Shown piece by piece: positions 11,620-24,370 of a stretch of 64,000 nt of DNA. The stretch is from positions 16,618,001 to 16,682,000 of the forward strand of contig NC_063260.1 of the NCBI RefSeq assembly GCF_019578655.1. Direction: 5' to 3'. The notes below the pieces were generated by a model. It made no database searches, was not told the DNA's origin, and saw only the letters and a list, made by a program, of their open reading frames with translations. The stretch is from Ricinus communis (lineage: Eukaryota > Streptophyta > Magnoliopsida > Malpighiales > Euphorbiaceae). Position 1 is the stretch's first letter. Each line of letters opens with the position of its first letter. Position numbers and translations under genes: made by a program.

Positions 11620-13017
11620 ATAACTTTCTCTCTCTAGTTTTCATTTTTTGATTTCTTTTTCTGTTATAGGCTTGTTGGTGGAGCCGGTGACATCAAGCTT
11701 ACCAAGGACGGTAACACTCTGTTAAAGGAAATGGTTAGTCTTTGTTTGTTTATTTTGCTCTCTCGATCTTTTGATCTGCTTTCAATTTTCTTTGGTTAAA
11801 TCAATTGTTTACTTAGTTTTTAGTTAGGGACTGTGATGTGGCATATTGGAAGTGTTTTCTGCGTAGAGATTTGATGTATGAATGAGTCAATATGTTTACT
11901 TAATAATGGGTGTTGCATGCAGCAAATTCAAAACCCTACAGCAATTATGATTGCAAGAACAGCTGTTGCTCAAGATGATATAAGTGGAGATGGTACTACT
12001 TCTACTGTTATCTTTATTGGAGAGCTTATGAAGCAATCTGAGCGCTACATTGGTGAAGGTTAGCTTCAAATTTTTTATTAGTTTTCAATCATTTGTTGAA
12101 CTTGCCTGAAGAAATAATTGCAGGAGATTATTAGAATAGGGAAAAAGTGTTTAATATTTTTTATTTTTGAAGTCAAAAATTATCTCTCTGACTTCCACAT
12201 GTGCATACATGTGTTTACTTAAGATGTTGGATTTTTGTTGTTAAATGAATTAATGATTAGTTGCTTTTGTTCTTTTTATCTTTTCACTAACCCAATTAGA
12301 GATTATGAACAGAGATTATTCTTTCAATATGTTACTCTGTTTTCTTTTTTCACAAAAAAAGCCTTTGAAATATGAATACATAATGGGTGGTTATCATGAG
12401 GTTCCATGCAATGTATATTATGGTTTTAGTCAAGTTGTTGAATCTTTTAGACTGGAGTATTTGCTTGTTTTCAGGTATGCATCCACGTGTTCTGGTTGAT
12501 GGTTTTGAAATTGCGAAAAGAGCTACTCTCCAGTTTCTTGAAAAGTTTAAGACTCCTGTGGTTATGGGCGATGAACCTGACAAAGAGATTCTGAAAATGG
12601 TGGCAAGAACGACACTGAGAACAAAGGTGACTTTTGTTTGTTCGTATACACATCTTGCGTGATTAGTAAAAATTATTCGTTTGATCTTGACATTTTCTTT
12701 CCTCATACAGCTATATGAAACTTTGGCAGATCAATTAACTGATATCGTTGTCAATGCGGTGAGTTTGCCTTGTAGTGCCTGATATAATTTAATTAATTGA
12801 TATAGTTGTTAATTAACTGATCGATTAGCAGCTATTGTCCTTCAGGAAATAGATTTACTTTTATTTGTTTTGGACATGCGGCAGGTTCTCTGCATTAGAA
12901 AGCCAGAGGAAGCCATTGATCTATTCATGGTGGAGATTATGCACATGCGCCATAAATTTGATGTTGACACAAGACTGGTAGGTTTATCTTTCTTAATTTC
13001 TATTTACGTTTCATACA

Positions 13018-13059
<42 letters not shown>

Positions 13060-16000
13060 AACACAATTGCTATAACAGAGTGGTTTCTTCAATTCTTCCT
13101 GGTTTGCAATTTTTTTATTAAATGTATTACAAGTGCATTGAACTTAAATTGGTTATGAGGGTAGTTATCTTATGTGATGCAAACTATTAATCTTAGTTTG
13201 AGTTGTATGCCATTTAAAAGGTTTGACTTTAGTTCGAGAACAAATTTGTGTTTTGAATTAGGAGATGTCAGATTTTTGATCTATTGTTAGTCCTTCACAT
13301 CCCAATTTCAGGACTTCATTTGGAATCTATTGATGCTTTGAGGAGGTTCTTTTCCTTTCATTTGTAATCCGTCTATATTTTTCTTTGGATTGGTGGATGG
13401 TTATAACAATGTTGTCCTTCTTTTGTGTGAATACGGGAGGGCGTTTCTTCTGCTTTATGTCTATTGAAGTGTTGGCTGTAGGATGCTTGAAGCGAATCCT
13501 TATTTTACATATCAGGATTTTCCATCTTATGAATAAGTAGACGCAAAAGGCCATAAAATGGCATCTCAGAAACTCACATCTTTTAAATCTGCAATTTTAT
13601 GTGCACCGAGATAGTCCTGTCCAGTTTAGTAACACTAAACTATACTACCTTTATTTATGATGCAAAAAGGTAGTATCTCTTCAAGATCTGTTCTTCTTCT
13701 TTCTAAAAGAGTTGCTTTTCCTTCTAATGAGAAATTGCCCAAATCTCATTCTCAGTTCAAAAACAATAGAATATATGTGTTCACTTGTTCAGAATTCCTC
13801 TTTAGTGTCTGATGTTACATGGCAATGAGCAGCAGTGACATGCTGTTTGCTGCGAAGGAGAGGAATTTCCACATATATCTTACTATTCAAAATTTATTGA
13901 ACCGAGTTAGAGTATATGTTGAATATTATGATCATCACTGAGGATTGAGGCCTTTCTTGATGACTATATGAATTGGAATCACTATTCTTAGTGTAGTTCG
14001 TTGATAAATTGTTGAAACTGGCTTGTCCCCGATTGAATCTTCCTTTTTTTCTTGTTAAAATGGTATTTTAGACTGTCAATACAGTGAGTCATTGTTATTT
14101 ACTTAAATTTCTTGGTTCTTTTCCAGGTTGAAGGCCTTGTCCTTGATCATGGTTCTAGACATCCTGACATGAAGCGAAGGGCAGAAAACTGTTATATCTT
14201 GACTTGCAATGTGTCTTTGGAATATGATAAAAGGTATTATCCAGGTTCATATTTGTATGTATATATTTGTATTGGGTGTTTATTTAGTTGATTGAATGTT
14301 GCTCCTTGTGGTCATCAAAATTAATGTTTATACCCTCTCCCTCAAGTGAAATAAATGCAGGATTTTTCTACTCGAACGCAGAGCAGAGGGAGAAAATGGT
14401 TGCAGCTGAAAGGCGTCAGGTGGATGAGAGGGTGGAAAAAATTATTGAATTAAAGAACAAGGTAGGATTACTTAAATAGCATATTTAATAATGTTGAGAA
14501 ATTATAAAGAATACCAAACTTATATGGTGGTTTTGAAATACTGCTCATACTTATGTTCATATGCAGGTTTGTTCTGGTAATGACAACAATTTTGTTGTTA
14601 TTAATCAAAAGGGTATTGATCCCCCATCACTGGACCTTCTTGCTCGTGCAGGGGTAAGTCAGGAAGCAACTATGTTTTCTCTTAGGTGCATTTAGTGCAA
14701 ATGAATTTGGTCTCAATGAGCTTTAAATTTTTTGTTTTTGCTGGTAAAGTAGGTACCAGCTTCTTTTACTTGAAACAGGAAAGAAAATTGTTTGTCTACC
14801 TAAACGAAAAACTTTGATAAGCAAGCTGACATAAGATCTATATTTTGCAGTAAATCTTGTGAAGAGTCCTGAATTCATGATTTGCTATTCCTTTTATTGA
14901 ATTGCTGCTAATATAGTGGTGACTGCTACTGGGAGTTCTAGGGATAGTTTTGTTTGTTTTCCCTGTTCTTGTGCTGGCGATTATGGTGGTTTTAGTTGGT
15001 ATATATTCTTTAGCCATTGCAAGTGTTTGTCTTCTGCAACTTGTTTCTGTTTTCTGTAACTTGTTTCTGTTTCTTCTTCAGTAGTTTGGTCTCTAGGAGT
15101 TCCATACTTTGGGCAGTTTGTCATAGTTGTTTTGTGATTGGTGATGATATTCTGTAGTCATATCATTTGAGCCTTTTGTTGTTGTCACCCTTATTTCTGA
15201 TAGCATTGGGAATTTGAGACACACTGGGTTATATGAAAAGCAAAAATGGATAGGGGCCTGAAGCTGGTGTATGCAGCATCTTCAAGAACTTACTTTTCTA
15301 TGTTTCTGTTAAGACTGGTGAAGAACATGCTAGAGATCATCCATAGCTCATTTGTTTTTGTGAAATTATGTGTTGATCGCTCTAGTTGTTCACTATTCTA
15401 TTTTTACAGAAGCACAATTTCAGAAATACAATTTTATTTTGCTCAAATGTCTTGAATAATTGTTGCAATATGTACTACCTATGTTATCTGAATGAATTGG
15501 TTTATTTATTTATTTTTGGGTCTCCATGATTAGATTCCGTGTTTGGTGGAACCCGCCAATATATGTGAGACGATTATAGGATTAGACTATTCTTTGTACC
15601 TTATTGTATTGTTAGTGCATGCATTTATTCATGGTCATTGCCTTGCTTAACTTGGGAGTGAGGCTTGGTTGAGTTAAGTTGAGTTATCTTTGTGTTGCTT
15701 GCAATGCAGTGTGCTAACTTTGACCTTCTGTAGATAATTGCCCTTAGAAGAGCAAAGAGAAGAAATATGGAACGCCTGGTTTTGGCTTGTGGAGGAGAGG
15801 CTGTGAATTCTGTTGATGATCTAACCCCTGATTGCCTTGGTTGGGCTGGATTGGTATATGAGCACATCCTTGGTGAAGAGAAATATACTTTCGTTGAACA
15901 TGTCAAAAATCCCCATTCTTGTACTATCTTGATAAAAGGTATTGGAACTGTTTTTCTTTTTCTCTTTCCCACAAAACTTGTATAATTTTTACCAGGTTTT

Positions 16001-17664
16001 TCTTATTTTCTTATTTACTACTCTAGGAGGGTTATTAATCTAGCTCTTTCATTTTATAGGACCTAATGACCATACAATTGCACAAATAAAGGATGCTGTT
16101 CGTGATGGCCTAAGAGCTGTCAAAAATACCATTGAGGATGAAGCTGTTGTGCTTGTAAGTTTCTGCAGAAATCTCTGAGACTTGTGTCTGTATTGGGTAT
16201 GAATAAAATAATTTTCTGCAATTCTTTTTGTTGAATCTTAAAATTAAATAATGGTGCATATTAGATGAATTGAATAAACTGAATATGCACATTTCATGGC
16301 TGAGCTTTTAGTTTTGGCACTTACTGTACCCTTTGAGGTAACATGCATGACTTTGAAATTGAGATTAACATATTCAATGAAAGATCTGCAACAGCATTTG
16401 GCAATGAGGCGTGCTGCCTGGCCTTTCATATTGGCGTGAGGTGGAGTCACATGGTCCTCTGTTGGCATCTGTTAATGCATGATTTTGTACATAAGCAAGT
16501 GGTTGTACATATCCCTAGGTACTAGATATTTCTCTTGCACTTCTAATTGGAGGTAGGAAGATTTTTCGAAGGGACAAAAGTGAAGAGGAATGGGGCATTT
16601 CGTTGTCTATTAGATTCAGTTGGCATCTGGAATAGTATTTCTTTTGCCACTAATGCTGATATAGATTTTATTTGATCTCTGTTAGAATATAACTGAATGC
16701 ATTTTGTTGTGAAATAAATTCAAAAGCAAACAAATACAAATACTATATTAGAAACACTCGAGTTCAGAAAACCTGAAGGCATGTTTTTAGCAAATTATAC
16801 ATGTTAATTTTTCAGTTGTCGGTGAGGGTTGAACTTCAATTCTGGTTTGCCTACTGCTTTACTGCAAATCTGGCTGAGAAGTTCTTGCTTGGATTTTGAT
16901 ATCTTGTATGTCATTCAGGGAGCAGGAGCTTTTGAATTAGCAGCCAGAAAGTACTTAATCAGTGAAGTAAAGAAAACAGTTAAAGGGGTATAAGATCTCT
17001 TCAAACTTTGCCTATATTAATGGTTATTTGTTATGCCCTGTTCTTAAACATTTATGGTGTTTGGAAATCTGGAGCAGCGGGCTCAGTTAGGTATTGAAGC
17101 TTTTGCGGATGCCCTTCTTGTTATTCCCAAAACTCTGGCTGAGAATTCTGGACTTGACACTCAAGATGAGATTGTTTCTCTTACGGTAGTTATACCTGGA
17201 ACCCATTTCCTCTTTTTGAGAAAAAAAAATTAATGGTTGAAAGGAAACAAACTAGAGCTTGGTTGTGTGTTTTCCAGGGTGAGCATGACAGGGAAAATAT
17301 TGTGGGATTAAACCTGCAAACAGGAGGGCCCCTTGACCCTCAAATGGAAGGCATCTTTGACAATTACTCTGTTAAACGCCAACTCATAAACTCAGGGTAT
17401 GTGAAACTCAACTTAAAAGTTTCCTCTCTCCCAAAAGGAGTTTTTGTTACCATACTGTTGCTGCTTGCATGCCTCTTTTGTGCAAATTTCTATAAAATAT
17501 TAACGACAAATGAGACAAAGGACTTGATGAAGTCAATGAAGTTTTCAATTATACAATATAGCGACAATAATGCCCATGAATTTTGCAGGCCTGTAATCGC
17601 ATCCCAGTTGCTATTGGTGGATGAAGTGATCCGAGCTGGGCGTAACATGAGGAAACCAAATTGA
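11447..17664 (+). CDS. CCT6: T-complex protein 1 subunit zeta (CCT6), 15 exons, intact
   Basis: Subunit of the cytosolic CCT/TRiC chaperonin, a double ring of eight paralogous subunits that folds actin, tubulin and other proteins using ATP. Exons: 11447-11580, 11670-11733, 11923-12058, 12475-12626, 12711-12758, 12885-12977, 14127-14233, 14347-14461, 14567-14653, 15734-15938, 16060-16154, 16919-16987, 17078-17185, 17278-17396, 17589-17664. All introns are GT..AG, frames join cleanly, and the total is 1608 bases: 535 codons plus TGA, the usual CCT6 length. The start [12 protein letters not shown] is the standard zeta N-terminus. Group II chaperonin signatures are visible: [11 protein letters not shown] then LTKDG (exons 1-2), and [12 protein letters not shown] with the nucleotide-binding GDGTT (exon 3). 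Exon 12 has the GAGAFE motif; the protein ends with [14 protein letters not shown]. Largest introns are 6 (12978-14126) and 9 (14654-15733); I saw no transposon in them. No defect seen. Confidence 0.97.
11594..11619 (+). repeat. (CT)n microsatellite in CCT6 intron 1
   Basis: Thirteen CT dinucleotides a few bases inside intron 1. Confidence 0.95.
13020..13058 (+). repeat. (CT)n microsatellite in CCT6 intron 6
   Basis: About nineteen CT dinucleotides starting some 43 bases after the exon 6 donor; a likely length polymorphism. Confidence 0.95.
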
Positions 17665-17900
17665 TCTTAGTAGGCTGCAGGATGTGCTTTTTGCCTCGCG
17701 GAGATTTCTTCTGCTGTCGCGGTGTGTAATGAAAGTCTTGAGTGCACTGATGTAATGGAGGATGGTGCGTTTTGGGTGGGATTATCCATTTGTTTCATCT
17801 TGTGGAATTTTGATTAAGAATGAAGTAGCAGGGTGTTATATTTGACTGTTTTTCTTCATCTTGACAGTCAGGGCCATTCTTTTTAAAGTAGTGCCTGTAC
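17665..17900 (+). other. CCT6 3' UTR (approximate)
   Basis: Non-coding sequence after the TGA, of ordinary composition before the AT-rich spacer begins. AATGAA at 17819-17824 is a possible near-upstream polyadenylation signal. The end is a guess. Confidence 0.4.
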
Positions 17901-20001
17901 CAAATAGCACTAAAACTAAAAGAACTTATAATCCAATTTATCAAATTTATAGTGTTTGCAACTCTGTACTGGTTGAATTGGGGGTGGCTATTTAATATTC
18001 TCCGATGAACATGCCGTTTAATATTCTCCGATGATGTAAGGCACCCTAGTAATTAATCTCCTTCCGCCTAAGTCTTGAAGAAATTTTACGAGGCGCAATC
18101 CCTAGTTTATATATATGTTCTCTTTTTTTTCTTTTTCTAAAATGTCAGTCAGAAAAAATACTAAAAGATAACAGATAGAATATTATTTTAATTTATATTA
18201 TTAATAAGAACAGTTTTTATTTTATAATTATTTTATTTTTTTAAGATTTTGTCAAAAAAATTATTGTAAGTATACTCAAAGTATGTAGTAAAAATATTTG
18301 AATATATAATTAAAATAAAACTAAAATAATTATTATTAAAAATATTCTAAAGATAACAATAAAATATCAAAAATTTTATAGTGCAATTTTTAAGAAAATC
18401 ATATTAATAATTTTTTTTCAAATTTTAGGTAAAATAGTTTAGCTGTAAAAATAAAATATTTGCATCACATTTTCTGTATATGTAAAAAAAGTCCTGTAAA
18501 AAAAGAATCCTTTCTTAGCAAAAGTATAAAATTCTTCTTTTGTGGTTTTACCTTTTTGCACTTAAAGAATTGTTTTTCTTATAATAAATAAATGTTATAT
18601 GATTTAATTTTCTAAAATATTTTTACTATCTTATTATTTAATATTTTTAAATTTTTATAATTTAATGTTGGTATAATATTCATTTTTAATGATAAAATCA
18701 CTTGTTAACTGATTTAATATACACCTAATTACATTGAACGGATGTTAAATGAAATTAACATATATATTTCAGTTTTATTAAGAATATAGTGAAATAATTT
18801 TTAAAATAAAATTATAATATTCTTAAAAATATCGTAATAGTTGATTTGATGTTAAATTTATCTATAAATGATTTTATTATTGAAACTTAATATTCTATTA
18901 GTATTTTATCATAAAATAATAATGATATTTAGGAAGGTATTAAAATTCAAGAAAGATAAAAGCAAAGAAGAATATCAGTGCTCTAATTTTTTTTTTCCTT
19001 ACTTTTTCCATGTTTCTATTGTAAAGTAATTCATACAGTAAGCCCTCAAACATTTAAAAGAAAAAGTGGAAAGTACAAAATTTGACTACACAAGAGGTCT
19101 TGTGGTTTCTTTGGTAACATTTTAGTACTTCTAAAATTAAGATGTTAATAATTTACATTCAAATTTATTAATACCATTAATTAAATAGTTATAGTTCATT
19201 CATTTAATATTAATTGGCTCTAATTCCACCAACATTTCACTCCTTACCAACTTAGCATTCATTCAAAATTAGTCATATTAATTTTTATAGAGTTTGAAGA
19301 GAACAATTAAAGAGACAGAAAATAGTATTATAATTCATTTTTTTTTAATTCTAGTCAATTCCGACGAGTTTTGAATGATTTGATAAGACTAGAGAACTAT
19401 AAATTTTCTCATTTATCTGACAAAATCGATTTTGAAGCAATCAGACTTCATTTGAGATTCAATTTCTAAAACTATTAACAATGATAATAAATTTGACGCA
19501 CCTAATAATTTAATTCTAAGAGTATTAAAGTGTCACATAAAAAGCCTATAAAATCTCTTGCTTAAAAAGTACTAAAATGTAAAATCTATTTTAGTTACTA
19601 GCCAATAGAAAAAAAAAGAATATTCCAAAATAAATAAAATAGTCCAAACAATTAAAATGAGGCTAACACTAAAAAAGCGAGCAAAAATAAAAAGAAAACC
19701 TAATGTATTCTATACATTCTTTTACTTTTCTTAAGAAAAGGAAACAAAAAAGAGGACACATGCAAGAAACACATGTAATTGTTTTAGCTTTTCTAACAAA
19801 AGAAAATAAAGAGAGAGACACACAGGGAAGCAATATTACGAGGAAGACACTAGGAAGAGAAGTGTCTCTTTGGCTTCCATTTGAGATAATTAAAATTTTT
19901 AACTATTTTTTTATTGAAAAATATATTTTTTCAATTTGTTGGCTTTGATTTGATTTGACTTTAGTTATACAATTGGTAAATTTTAGGTTTTTTAATGTTT
20001 G
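17901..20001. other. AT-rich intergenic spacer, no gene seen
   Basis: Extremely AT-rich between CCT6 and the Athila-like element. Short open stretches (for example 19703-19948) have no recognisable protein features and lysine/phenylalanine-rich composition expected from AT-rich DNA. Confidence 0.6.
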
Positions 20002-20006
20002 ATTTA

Positions 20007-21287
20007 TGATCGATCTAAACTATGTATAGATAATTAAAGATATTTTAGAGCTTTAGTGATATATTTTTATATATAAAATAATGAAAATATGTGTTTTTAT
20101 ATCACTTAAACTTAATTGTTTATTTTTAGAAATATTAGCAAAAAGAGAAAAAAATATGGAGCTAAAAGAAGCTTAATGGAACATGTTCGTATCAAGGCCC
20201 AAGATTAAGACACATGAACTGCTAATTACAAGGTCCAATGGATATTTTAATCATTTGTATAATTATTATAATTTATATTAAGAGTTATTAATGGAATGGT
20301 ATTTGGTGGAGATAAAGATACTTAAAGTCTTATCTATTAGATATACTTATATTAGTATATTTATCTCTAGAGAGATTTATTTAGAGGATGACTCTTCTCT
20401 ATATAAATCTCTGCAAAACCTAATTCTAAAAAAAGGGGAGTTTTCTCCTACCAGCTCTCTACATCTGCCCACCATTATTCTTTCCATAATTATCTACAGT
20501 TCTTCCTAAATATTTAGTTTTAGTTTTCATGATTCTTTTAACATCTAATGAGTTTTTCAAGAAGTGGAGATTGAGGATCAATCTTCTTCCTACTTGAAGA
20601 AATTCTTGATCTAGAGGGAGTTTTTTACTTTATTATTTTTTGTCTTTCTATTTAATACCATGATCATTGGGTTGAATATGTTAGGCTAGTTTTCATAATT
20701 GTTTAGTTTAGTCTTTTTACTTTTGTATGAACCTTGATATTTATTTATTTAACGAATGATTTCTTTACCTTCATATAATTATTAGTTTTATCTATTATTA
20801 TTGGTTGACCATCAAATCAATTTAATAGTAATATTTGTTATGAAAATTTTTAGGTTAAAAGTATTAGAAACATAATCTTTACTTTAATCTATGTTGGTAT
20901 AAGAAACCTAGGTTGCACCATTAGCTTAAGTGACTCAGGGAAAAATGCACATCACCATCTCATTCATTAGATCTAAGCTTAAAGAAAAACAAGGAGATTA
21001 CTAAATAAATGGCTAGACTACATACTATCTTTAACATATAGTTTTAAATCATAAGCATTTGCATTTGCATTGCATATTTATTTATTGTTTAGTTACTTTA
21101 CTTTATGAATATTACCCTCTCAAAATACTGATTTAGAGTGTTTAGATTTACTTTTATTGGTTTGTGTTGATAATTAGTCTTTATAACAAGTGGCCTCATG
21201 GTTCCTTGAGAGATCGACCTCGTGGTGAACTTACCCCTTACTATAGGAACGGTTCATGCACTTGCGAGTACTAAAAAAGACACATCA
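20007..21287 (+). repeat. 5' LTR of the Athila-like element
   Basis: Begins TGATCGATC, ends GACACATCA, and aligns along its length with 29028-30304. The two differ by scattered substitutions and small indels, visibly more than the paired LTRs of the element at 42249-49910, so this insertion looks older. The LTR is AT-rich and has no coding sequence. Confidence 0.92.
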
Positions 21288-21293
21288 AGTTTT

Positions 21294-21311
21294 TGGCGCC
21301 ATTGCCGGAGA
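21294..21311 (+). other. Primer binding site, tRNA-Asp type
   Basis: TGGCGCCATTGCCGGAGA differs by two bases from the Asp-tRNA-complementary site usual in Athila elements, which is seen unchanged at 63549-63566. It lies six bases after the LTR end. Confidence 0.88.
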
Positions 21312-21539
21312 ACTGTGTCCAAATTTATTATATTGATTGATTATCAAAAGTGTCTTGTGTTTGTTAGTTTATTTTGTGTTTTGTGCTTTATTTTATTTAT
21401 GTGTTCTTGTTTAGTTTGTTTGTTTTATGTTTTGTGATTTGTTTTGTTTATGTATTTTTATTGTGTTTGTAAATTTTATTTTTAATTTTTTTAATCTAAA
21501 ATTTTCTTTTATTTTGTATGCTTAGCAGGAAACAACTAG

Positions 21540-22500
21540 AAGAAGATGTATTAACATTTATTTTAATGTGATTCCTTCCTTTTATGGTATGCCTAGTGAG
21601 GATGTATTAACATTCATTAGAGAGTTTTATGCTATACTTTATACTTTCCCATTATCTGGACTAAATGAAGATTAACTAAGAATGAGGTATTTTCCTTATT
21701 CATTGAAAGAAAGAGCAAAGGCTTAGTTAATGAACTTGCCCCCTAATTCTTTGAGAGATTGGGATGAAATTTATCAAAAGTTTATAAGTAGATTTTACTC
21801 ACAACAAAAAACCAAAGAATTAAGAGCTAAAATTTCTAATTTTTATTAAGAGAATGCTGAATCTTCTCATAAAGCATGGGATCGCTTCAAATCATTTTTA
21901 TTGCAATGCCCACACCATGGATTCCCACTCCCAATAACTAACCAATCATTTTTATGATGGGTTGACACAATAATATCAATGTATGGTTGATAATGGAGCT
22001 GGGCTATGTTAGAAAGAACACTTGATGAGGTTTATGACATCTTTGAGATGCTAGGAGCCAATTCTCAACAAAAGAGTGTGAGGATAAAGAGAGTATAAGT
22101 AAGTGAAGTAGTAGCTAGTAGTGAGATGACAATGCAATTGGTTGAATTGACTAAGCAAGTTAAGATGCTTACTTCAATAAAAAACTCACCAAATAATGAG
22201 GTATGTGGCATTTGTGGTGTTTATGGTCATGGTGCTAATGTTTGTTCATCTTTTGATAATTACAGACGAAATATGTATGATCAAACAAATTTGATGGATT
22301 GTTACCAACCCATGCATCCTATGAATGACTCTTATTCCAACATATATAACACAGATTGGAGAAACCATCCAAATTTTTCTTGGAAATACAATGACCAAAA
22401 CCCACCACAATTATTGAGAAATCAAAATCAACTTCATTATCAAGACCAATATTCTCAATTTCAAAGGGACTCCAATCATTTCTTTCAAGATCAAGAATAA
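21540..22500 (+). pseudogene. Athila-type gag (capsid and zinc knuckle), decayed
   Basis: Reading from about 21560 gives PSFYGMPSEDVLTFIREFY, a RYFPYSLKERAKA segment, NLPPNSLRDWDEIYQKF and AWDRFKSFLLQCPHHG, the retrotransposon capsid domain. Stops in this frame fall where Gln (CAA to TAA) or Trp (TGG to TAG) are expected, for example after NED, after RAKA and after SNFY. The open part at 22126-22500 carries one CCHC zinc knuckle (C-G-I-C, x4, H, x4, C; codons 27-40, from 22204) and a Asn/Gln/Tyr-rich tail. Gag packages the element RNA. A Lys/Glu-rich linker with YGPPIPFLKQP continues to about 23080 (open at 22762-23082), with a frame change before the protease. Confidence 0.85.
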
Positions 22501-23135
22501 ACTTTTCGATCTAATGAACAAAGTAAACCAAGTTTGGAAGAAACACTTTAATCATTTATGATGGCTTCTCATAATAGGATGGAGAGGAAAGAGAAAAAGA
22601 CAGATTCCATTGAGGTTTCACTGAAACGTTTAGAAGCTCAAATGGAAAAAATTGTCGAAGAGCTTAATAAAGAAGAACTATCAAGTCAACCTGAACAAGT
22701 CAATTGAATTACTACTATTAGAAAATGTGAGGTTGATAATATAATTACTATAGAAACTGAAATGAATTCTTCTTCTTATGCATGTACACCTAAAAATGAT
22801 GGATTAGTACAAATCAATAAGGAGAGCATGCAAAAGGAAGAAAAAGTAGAGTCTAATCTTAGGCTTGAGAAGAAAGAAAAGGAAGCATTTTGTAGACCTG
22901 AATTTCATAAGGTAGCTCAGCCTTATGGACCCCCTATTCCTTTTCTAAAACAACCCAAAGAGAGCAAAAATGATGATTTTTTTTTAAAAGTATTGAGATG
23001 CTCTTTAAAGTTACTACTAATTTATCTTTGTTGGATGTTATCAGGAATAAGCCGGCTTATACAAAATTCTTTGAAGAGTTGAATACCAACAAAAGGCGAT
23101 ATGCGAATAACGAAAAAGTATAAGTAGCAAGTGTA

Positions 23136-23732
23136 ATGTTTCAACATCAATTGCCCCTTAAGATGAAGGATCCTGGTAGCTTCATCATTGATATTACAAT
23201 AGGTGACAAAAAGGATACAAAAGCCATGTTAAATTTGGGAGCAAGCATCAACTTGATGCCTTATTCGATGTATGAACGACTTGGCTTGGGAGAGTTAAAG
23301 CCTACCACTATGTCTCTACAATTTTCTGATAGATCAATAAAATATCCAAGAGGTATAGTGGAAGACTTGCTAGTACAAGTAGGTAAGTTAATAATTCCTG
23401 TTGATTTTGTAGTGCTTGACATGGAAAACATACCAGCAAAGGATAAAGAGCAAACTATACTCCTTGGTAGACCTTTCATGGCAACTACTAGAACTGCGAT
23501 TGATGTGCATAATGGAAAACTTACCATGACAGTTTTAAGAGAAACTGTAGAATTTAAAGTGTTTGATTCTCTAACTTTATCTCCTAAATTTACTATTGAT
23601 AAGTGTTCATATAACTATTTAGATTCTCTTGTTTATGAACAATTATATGATGATATTCCAATCTTAATTGACAAGAGCTTTCGTGACACTTTAGATGTTC
23701 GCATTAAAAGTATGAAGAGGAATGGCTTATGA
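23136..23732 (+). pseudogene. Athila-type aspartic protease with catalytic Asp replaced by Asn
   Basis: A 198-codon open frame. Motifs in order: LKMKDPGSFIIDITIG, then NLGASINLMPYSMYERLGLG at codons 33-52, SLQFSDRSIKYPRGIVEDLLV, and ILLGRPFMATTRTAIDVHNG. This is a retropepsin-like protease that would cut the Gag-Pol polyprotein. Family members have DLGAS (or DxGA) at the active site; here codon 33 (23232-23234) is AAT, Asn, one G-to-A change from GAT, so the enzyme should be inactive. Similarity extends upstream in the same frame past a TAA at 23120, so the ATG at 23136 is only the first Met of the open piece. RT does not follow. Confidence 0.88.
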
Positions 23733-24029
23733 CGAAGAGGTGGAGTGCGCGAATGAACGCCCACTATGAGCATAATCGGGAATGTCTAGCTATAGAAAAT
23801 AAACTTAGCAATTGTATTTTTTTATGCAATTAAGTTATTTTTATTTTCTTTTATTTTTTATCATTTTATTATTTTTATTATTTTATTTTATTTATTATTA
23901 TTATTATTTTTTTAATTTTGTTTTATGTTTACCTTATAGGCTTATGTTTAATCCCGAAAAGGCAATATGTCTCCATGTGAAGCAATTAAAAAAAATTATT
24001 TTGAGCGAGCCACGTTGCGGTAGTGAATT

Positions 24030-24370
24030 TTCACACGGGCCCATAGCAAAGGCACTGTAGAAACGACACGGGCCCGTAGCAGAGGCATGGCAGAGACAAC
24101 ACGGGCCCGCAACAGTCAAGCAGCCGTGGCAGCCCCAGCCCCTTCGTGCTGCTGCGAGGTGCGGGGGGAAGTTGTCGCGAGGAGGCCAACCGCGGGTCAT
24201 ACGCCTGCAGTGTAGGCAGGCAGCGTGGGAACGAGCCCGCAGCTAAAGGCAGGTAGCGCGCACGAATGGGCCCACAGTGAAAGGTAGGCAGCGCGCACGA
24301 ACGGGCCTACAACATAGGCATGCAGCATACATGGATGGGCCCACAGTGTAAGCAGACGTGACAGCAGCTT
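24030..24370 (+). repeat. GC-rich degenerate repeat array with CACGGGCCCGTG-type palindromes
   Basis: An abrupt GC-rich island inside an AT-rich element. ACACGGGCCC occurs at 24033, 24066 and 24099 (spacing 33 bases) followed by GTAGCAGAGGCA-like text; diverged units with GGGCCCAC or CGGGCCTAC follow to about 24345. GGGCCC is itself a palindrome and the fuller form CACGGGCCCGTG is nearly present. No coding seen. It lies where pol should be. Confidence 0.75.

Noticed and set aside
12350..12706. Open frames antisense to or out of frame with CCT6 exon 4, and others across its introns
   Set aside because: Shadows of a well supported spliced gene.
23812..24060. 82-codon open frame after the Athila protease as an RT remnant
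   Set aside because: Its first half is a TTATT run and no RT motif is present in any frame.
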